DNA of 8,955 nucleotides from an uncultured Spirochaetales bacterium (GTDB lineage: Bacteria; Spirochaetota; Spirochaetia; Treponematales; Treponemataceae), in contig CAMGSV010000097.1 in assembly GCA_946061495.1 (NCBI GenBank), positions 1 to 8,955 of the forward strand, in the 5' to 3' direction. Below are positions 1-6,000 of this stretch, piece by piece (within the stretch, counting starts at the first letter, position 1; each line of letters begins with the position of its first letter). The notes beneath the pieces are model-generated. The model ran no database searches and was not told the origin of the DNA. It saw nothing but the letters and a program-made list of their open reading frames with translations. A program made the translations under genes and the position numbers.

Positions 1-1
1 A

Positions 2-3000
2 TTGCAAGTTGTTTTGGCTGATCTGGTGAAGGTTGATAGTTCTACCACTGCTTCGGAAATAGCCTCCTTACTGAACACCCAATTTGTTCTGAATCACACA
101 GGTCTTTCCTTTGATTCATCTCTGTGGGAAAGTAGTGAAATCCTTCTGAATCAAGATACGGGATGGCTTGTCCTGTCGGATGCAGGACTCAAGAGTCTGG
201 AGGAAACAACAAAAAGCCTCTTGGAGGCCTTTGATCCCAATTCTCTGGATGGTAGTTCCAGTGAGCTGGATGCCGAGTTCCAAAGACTGGAAACCCTGCT
301 GTCCTACTGGCAGGACGAGTTGGCCGTGGCGGAGGCACTGAGGGACTACGCCACCACCACAACCTCATCTGCAGAAACTGCCGCCGAAACACAGCGGGAA
401 ATGGAGCAGGCAGACCAACGCTACCAACAGGCATTGGAGGACTACCAGCTGCAGCAGGAGACGGTTGATACTGCCATGGACTCCATCGAGGAAGCCATGA
501 AGGAGCTGGAAGGAAAGCAGCTGGAGCTGGATGAAGTGGAAGTCCGTGTAGAGGAAATCAAGAACCAGCTGGCTGCCGTACAGGAAACGGATCGTCAACT
601 GGACAAGGAGGTGGTGGAAGGCCAGATTGTGAAGGTCCTTGATACGCTGGCCAAAAGTTTCTCGCAGGAGCAGGAGGATAAGCTTCACTCCCTCGTGAAA
701 TCCTATTTCCAGAAAGAGCTTGAAATTGGAAATGAGTCTTTTAACTCCACAATGGAAAAGCTGCTGGAAAACATCCCGACACGCTTTCGTGATAGGGACA
801 ATGAGTATTTGTCAAAAATGATTTCATCATTTGAAGAGCCGTTGGATTCACTCAAGGCCAGCAAGCTGCCTGAGCCACCGGCATCATCGGAGAGTCCATC
901 CCCTGGACAAGAACCTGTCATCAAAGCGGTGGATTTTACCCCATTGCGAAATCTGTCCACATCCATCAGCCAGGACATGGACACCACCCAATTGGATAGT
1001 TTGCTTGACTCCATCGAAGTTATTCTGGCCAGCGATCCTTCAACCCTCACGCCAGACCAACTGACTCAGCTGGAGAAAGACCTTGCTGCTGCAACCCTGC
1101 TGTTGGTATCTTTTCGAGACCAGTATCAGGATGAGTTGGACTATCGGAATGAGGCAAAAGTGTACCTTTTGGAACAAGAACCCGATTCCTGGAAGCAGTT
1201 TTCTGACACCGCAGTGCCAGAGGAGTCACACCAAAGGATACAGGAACGGAAGGACAAAATTGTTGCCACCTATGAGAACCTGACCGTAAACAAACTGAAT
1301 GAGGCCCATAGTCAGGGAGTCCAGAAATTGCAGGAAATTGTGGACGGCGGCCTGTGGCAGTGCTCCACCTGGGATGAGGTGGTGGCTCTGACGCTGAAGA
1401 TTCGCCATGCCAGCACCAACCTTCATGCCAGTGGAAAGCGCTCGGTGGAGCAGCTGATTGGCCTCATAGTCCAGCATTGGGCCATGGGAAATCCGCAGTC
1501 CGCCCGCACCGGAGAAACCAACCCAAGCAGCCAGAGTACGGGGAATGTTGCCATCACCAGCCGTGAGGTGCAGCTCCATTTGGACAAGCTGTACCTCGTC
1601 GAGACTGATATTTCCAATGTGGAAATAGTTTTATCAGTGCTGGAGGATGACATTCCCACAAATCATCCAGACCGAACAAAATTCATGGATTATGCTGCAA
1701 CGCTCATATTTCAGGACATTGGTTCCCAGAACCTCGGCCCCGTGACGGATGAGTCGGATTTCCTGTCCTTGTTGAGGACAGAATTTTTCTCCTGGAACAA
1801 GGAGTTCCAGTCCCTCACCCAGGAAACCCAGCAGTCCATCGCACGGCAGGTTCTCCAGCTCAAGGCAGATGCAGAGCTCCAGACCACTGATTCACCGGAA
1901 AGCGGGAGTTATGATGATTCCTTACGGCCTGTTCTGGAGGGACTTATACGTGAAATGGAGGAGAAGCAATTCCTTCTGGAACTGGAGGAAATGCGTGCGT
2001 ATCATTTGAAGACGGATGACTCATCACGGCTGGCAGAAATGGTGGGCCTCGCCCAAGCCATACAAGGCAGCTCTTTCCTTGTCATGGACAGATGGCAGGC
2101 AGTGCAGACAATGACCCAAAAAGATGGCTTCATGAACATGGAGCTGGGACGCATCGAGATGTTGGGACAAAGTTGGTTTCAATCGATTCTTGACTGCGGG
2201 GACCAACCCTACCAGTATGTTGATCCAGCCCAGCAGGTCGTGCTGGAGGGTGGAGAGGCTGATAACTCGAAGGAGGAAAATTCCACCCATGAGCTTGATG
2301 GAATTATCGTCCTGCTGGACACCTCTTGGTACGAGGAAAGCCTCTCTCCTCTGATGAATTTGTACCAGATAATTGACAGCAGCAAGACGGAACTGGAGGA
2401 CAAAAAACTTGTTCTTGAGGAGGAACTGCACCAGGCAGAGGGGGAACGGAATGAAATTGTCGCCTCCTTCCACCAGCAGAACCGGGAGCTGGAAAAACGT
2501 CTTGAGAGCTATAATCTGGAGGTTCAGTCGGAGAATTTCCTGCACCAGAATCTTCTTGATGCCCGGCTGCGGCAGCGGATTGCCCAGGAGAAGTACCAGT
2601 GGGCCAGCAGAATCTACCTTGACAGCCTTGGATCCTCCGAATCTTCCACTCCGAATGCCTACAAGAGTCCGCTTTCGAGGTACAACGACACCCTGCTGGC
2701 AGTGAATCGCCATCAGCAGGCACTGGACATCCTCCGCCAGATTAAGGGAAAGAACGGCAGTCTGGGAGACAAGGAGTACGAGCGTCAGCTTCTGGACTAC
2801 CAGCAGGCTCTGGGGGACAGCTATGTGATGCAGGTTGTGCTGAGCCAGTCCCTCACCGCCGTGGTAAAACAGGAGCAGGCCACCCAGGAGGCGGAGCTGA
2901 AGGACCAGATCAATGTCTCGAAGCTCCTCTTCTCCCATAACCAGCTGGCGGAAGCGAGCGGCACCGAAAAGGCCGTCCCCCTTCTGTCAGAAAGTCCCGC

Positions 3001-6000
3001 CCTGGAATTGGTGCGGATAACTCGTGACGATGCAGGCAACTACATCCTGAGCCTGGGACATTCCACCGACTATGTGAAGACAGGAACGATGTCTTCCATC
3101 GACTCGGACGGAAATTCCTCTGAAATTGACATTTATGGTTATGTCACCAGCCTCCGTCCCGCTGCCGGAACCCTGGACGAGGCCCTGCTGGAGGAATACC
3201 TGACGGCCAAGAGCGAGACCGTCACCCAGGTGAAAGAGACCTTGAAGCTTACCCGGGCGGAGGTGGAGGCCCGGCAGTGGCTCAAGGATATGTACAGCAA
3301 GGGTGATGACTACCTGAACCGGCTGCTGCTGGCCAGCCTCCACCTCAAGACCTACAGCGACAGGTCCAAGGAATTCCTGGGCGGCCAGGTGGATTTGAGG
3401 GAAGAAGGACAGTTCCAGGCGGATCAGCTTCCCAATGTAGGGAAATTTCACAGTGTAGACGTGAGCTCCCTCTACACTCAGGAGCGGGTGTCCGCCGCCG
3501 CCTCGGCCTACAGCTCGATCATGAGCCAGGAAGGGGGCGAGGGGGACCTGGCTCGCTACATCCTGTACCGGGAGACAAGCCTTCTGGACAAGCAGGAGTG
3601 GATGAAGCGGGAGAAGGCACTGGTGGAGTGGCTGGCCCTAGAGGAGGTGCGGGAGGAGCTGGCGGACAAGCAGAATGCCAAGACAGTGGAGGCGGCAGTG
3701 TCCTTTGCCCTGGCGGCCTCGCTGTCCATAGCAGCCATCTTCTGCAAGCCGCTGTGGGCAGCCGTATACGCCGCGACGTGCATTGCCATCACTGCCACCG
3801 ACGCGGCGATTAGCCTGAAGGAAGCGAAGAATAGCGTCGGCGACCTAGAGAACGGAAAGCAGAGCATTGTCAGCGCAGAGACCCGGCGGCTCGGCGGGCT
3901 GATGGACTGCCTGCTGGCCGGTGAGGCGGACCTTGCGGAACAGTGGGAACTGTTGAATGTCTTCTATTACGGAGGACAGGCTGCAGAGGAGGGCGGCAGC
4001 CTGAGCCATGAGAAAGTGACTGCCGCCCTGGACAAGATGCTTGCCGGAAGCCCGCTGGTGTCCGGCCAGGAATACGGGGAGCTGGTGAGCCGGGAGCGTG
4101 TTGACGCCATGCTGTCCGGTGACGGCCAGAAGGTGACAGACATCCTGAAACTGGTTGCCGGGGAACTTGCAGGCGGTCTTTCCCTGGCCGAGCTGTCGCT
4201 GGGTCAGGAGGCGGCACGCCTGCGGGAGCAGTCCCAGGCTGCCATGGCTGAGTTTTACAGGACACTGGGACAAAGTGTAACGATCGCTGAGGAGGATCTG
4301 CAGCGTCTGGCAGAGCTGGAGGCCCAGGCTACCGACGAGAGTCTTGCCACAGCCCAACGCCAGGCCGCCCTAATAGAGTACAACGCCTTGTATCAGTCCC
4401 TCCATACTATGGACGGCTCCTCCCAGGCACAGCTGGTAAGCTTCGCCACCCGTGCATTTGGCAACCAGGGCTGGGACAGCCTTGCACACAAGAAAAATGT
4501 TTACAACAGCGGAAAGTCGTTGTACAATACAAGGGTGGACCTGTCCACCGAGACGGAGCTCTACACGGTGTGGCTGCATGATCTTTTGGCCCAGCAGGCC
4601 GCCGCCGGCTGGCAGGAAGGCGCATCCCAGGTGATGGAGCAAGCCCAGCTCCAGTGGGATCTGGAGCGGGATCTTCTCGCCCGCCGCCGCCAGTTGTGGG
4701 AGGGCGAGGTGGCGGAGACCCTAGCGGCGGGAAGGTCCAGCTGGCAGCGAATGGAGGAAAAACTGAACAAGGAATACACCCTGTGGCGGCGCCGGTTCCA
4801 GAAGGAGCTGGAGGAGCGGCAGGAGGAGTGGGAGAGCGGCTATCTCGAATATCTCCAGGAAAAGGAGGCATGGGTGCAGGAAAGCCACCGCCAGGCTCTC
4901 ACACAGGGGGTGGTGGCGAATGCAGAGCTCCCCCCATCCGTCAGCACCAAAGCCCTGGAGGAAAGGGCGGCACGATTGAGCCGGAGCATGGAAAGCGGCG
5001 CGAGCCACCAGATGGCGGCCGCCACCGTGGAGGCCATCCTTGGGGAGGCCGACCTCCGGCGGCACATCGACAGGAGCGCCACCATGGCAAGCCTCGGAAG
5101 GAGTGCTGCCATGGGAATCAAAAGGGTTCATCGTGGTGCCAGCAGCTTGGAGAACCATCTGGTTGTCCGGGAACAGGTGTCCAGCAACAGCCAGCTGATG
5201 AAGCGTTTGGCGGGACGGCAGGCCGCAGATTACGGGCAGGAGCTGCTGGAACAGATTCTTGAGGGCTACATGGAGGGAATCGATAGGCAGAACCAGGCCA
5301 TGGTGGAGTGGCAGGAGCACCTTGCGTGGAATGCCGGGTACAGCGTGGACGGGGACATCCGGCGCACCGTGGTGGTGGACGCAACCCTGATGAACCCCAT
5401 CCGGGAGACCCAGCACCTGCCGGTGTACCAGCACTTCAGGACCACCGCCCCCCGGCTCCGGAGCCTCGACGCTGGCTCCGAAAAGAATGCCATGACGCAG
5501 CTGGGCCTTGCCCAGCAGGAGCTGGAGCTATGGGGCCGGAGCATTTTGGGAGACAAGGGGCTCTTTGCGGAGCATCGGGGAGCGGCACCTGAACTGGCGG
5601 GCACCCCCGACCCCTCCGGCTCCAAGCGGGCCGCCTTTAGGGACTTGGGAAGCGGCCAGATGGGAGCCATCCTGGTGGAGTACTACTGGAACAGCATTCA
5701 GGCCCGCAAGGGTATGGCGGAGTTGAGCAAACCCGGCCACGACAAGCGGCTGTTCGACGACCGCGGCCTGCCATTTACCGCGCCCACCCTGAGGGAGGTG
5801 AGTGAGGTAGCCATGAACATCATCGGCACGGCCACAGGGCAGGCATGGTGGTTCAGCTACATCGACGATGCGATCTTTGCGGGGATTGACCTGGGCGGCG
5901 GCTACAAGACCGCCGGGGAGATCGGCCGGGAGGTGGCCGTCAAGGCGGCGGGCGTTGCCATCGGTGCGGGAACCAACTGGGCGGGGAATGCCATATCAGA

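Noticed and set aside
2..4. TTG as the start codon of the giant gene
   Set aside because: It is merely the first in-frame codon of the window; no upstream sequence is available and the protein seems to begin mid-domain.
2024..2938. 304-codon open frame on the - strand
   Set aside because: It lies wholly opposite the giant gene. Its translation is Leu/Gln/Val-rich low-quality sequence typical of antisense to coiled-coil coding DNA, with no recognisable domain.
4721..5434. 237-codon open frame on the - strand, and the 202-codon + frame at 4654-5262
   Set aside because: Both are out-of-frame shadows in GC-rich coding DNA. Their translations are His/Pro/Leu-rich or Gly/Arg/Pro-rich and lack domains, while the main frame has the ordered Trp repeat here.
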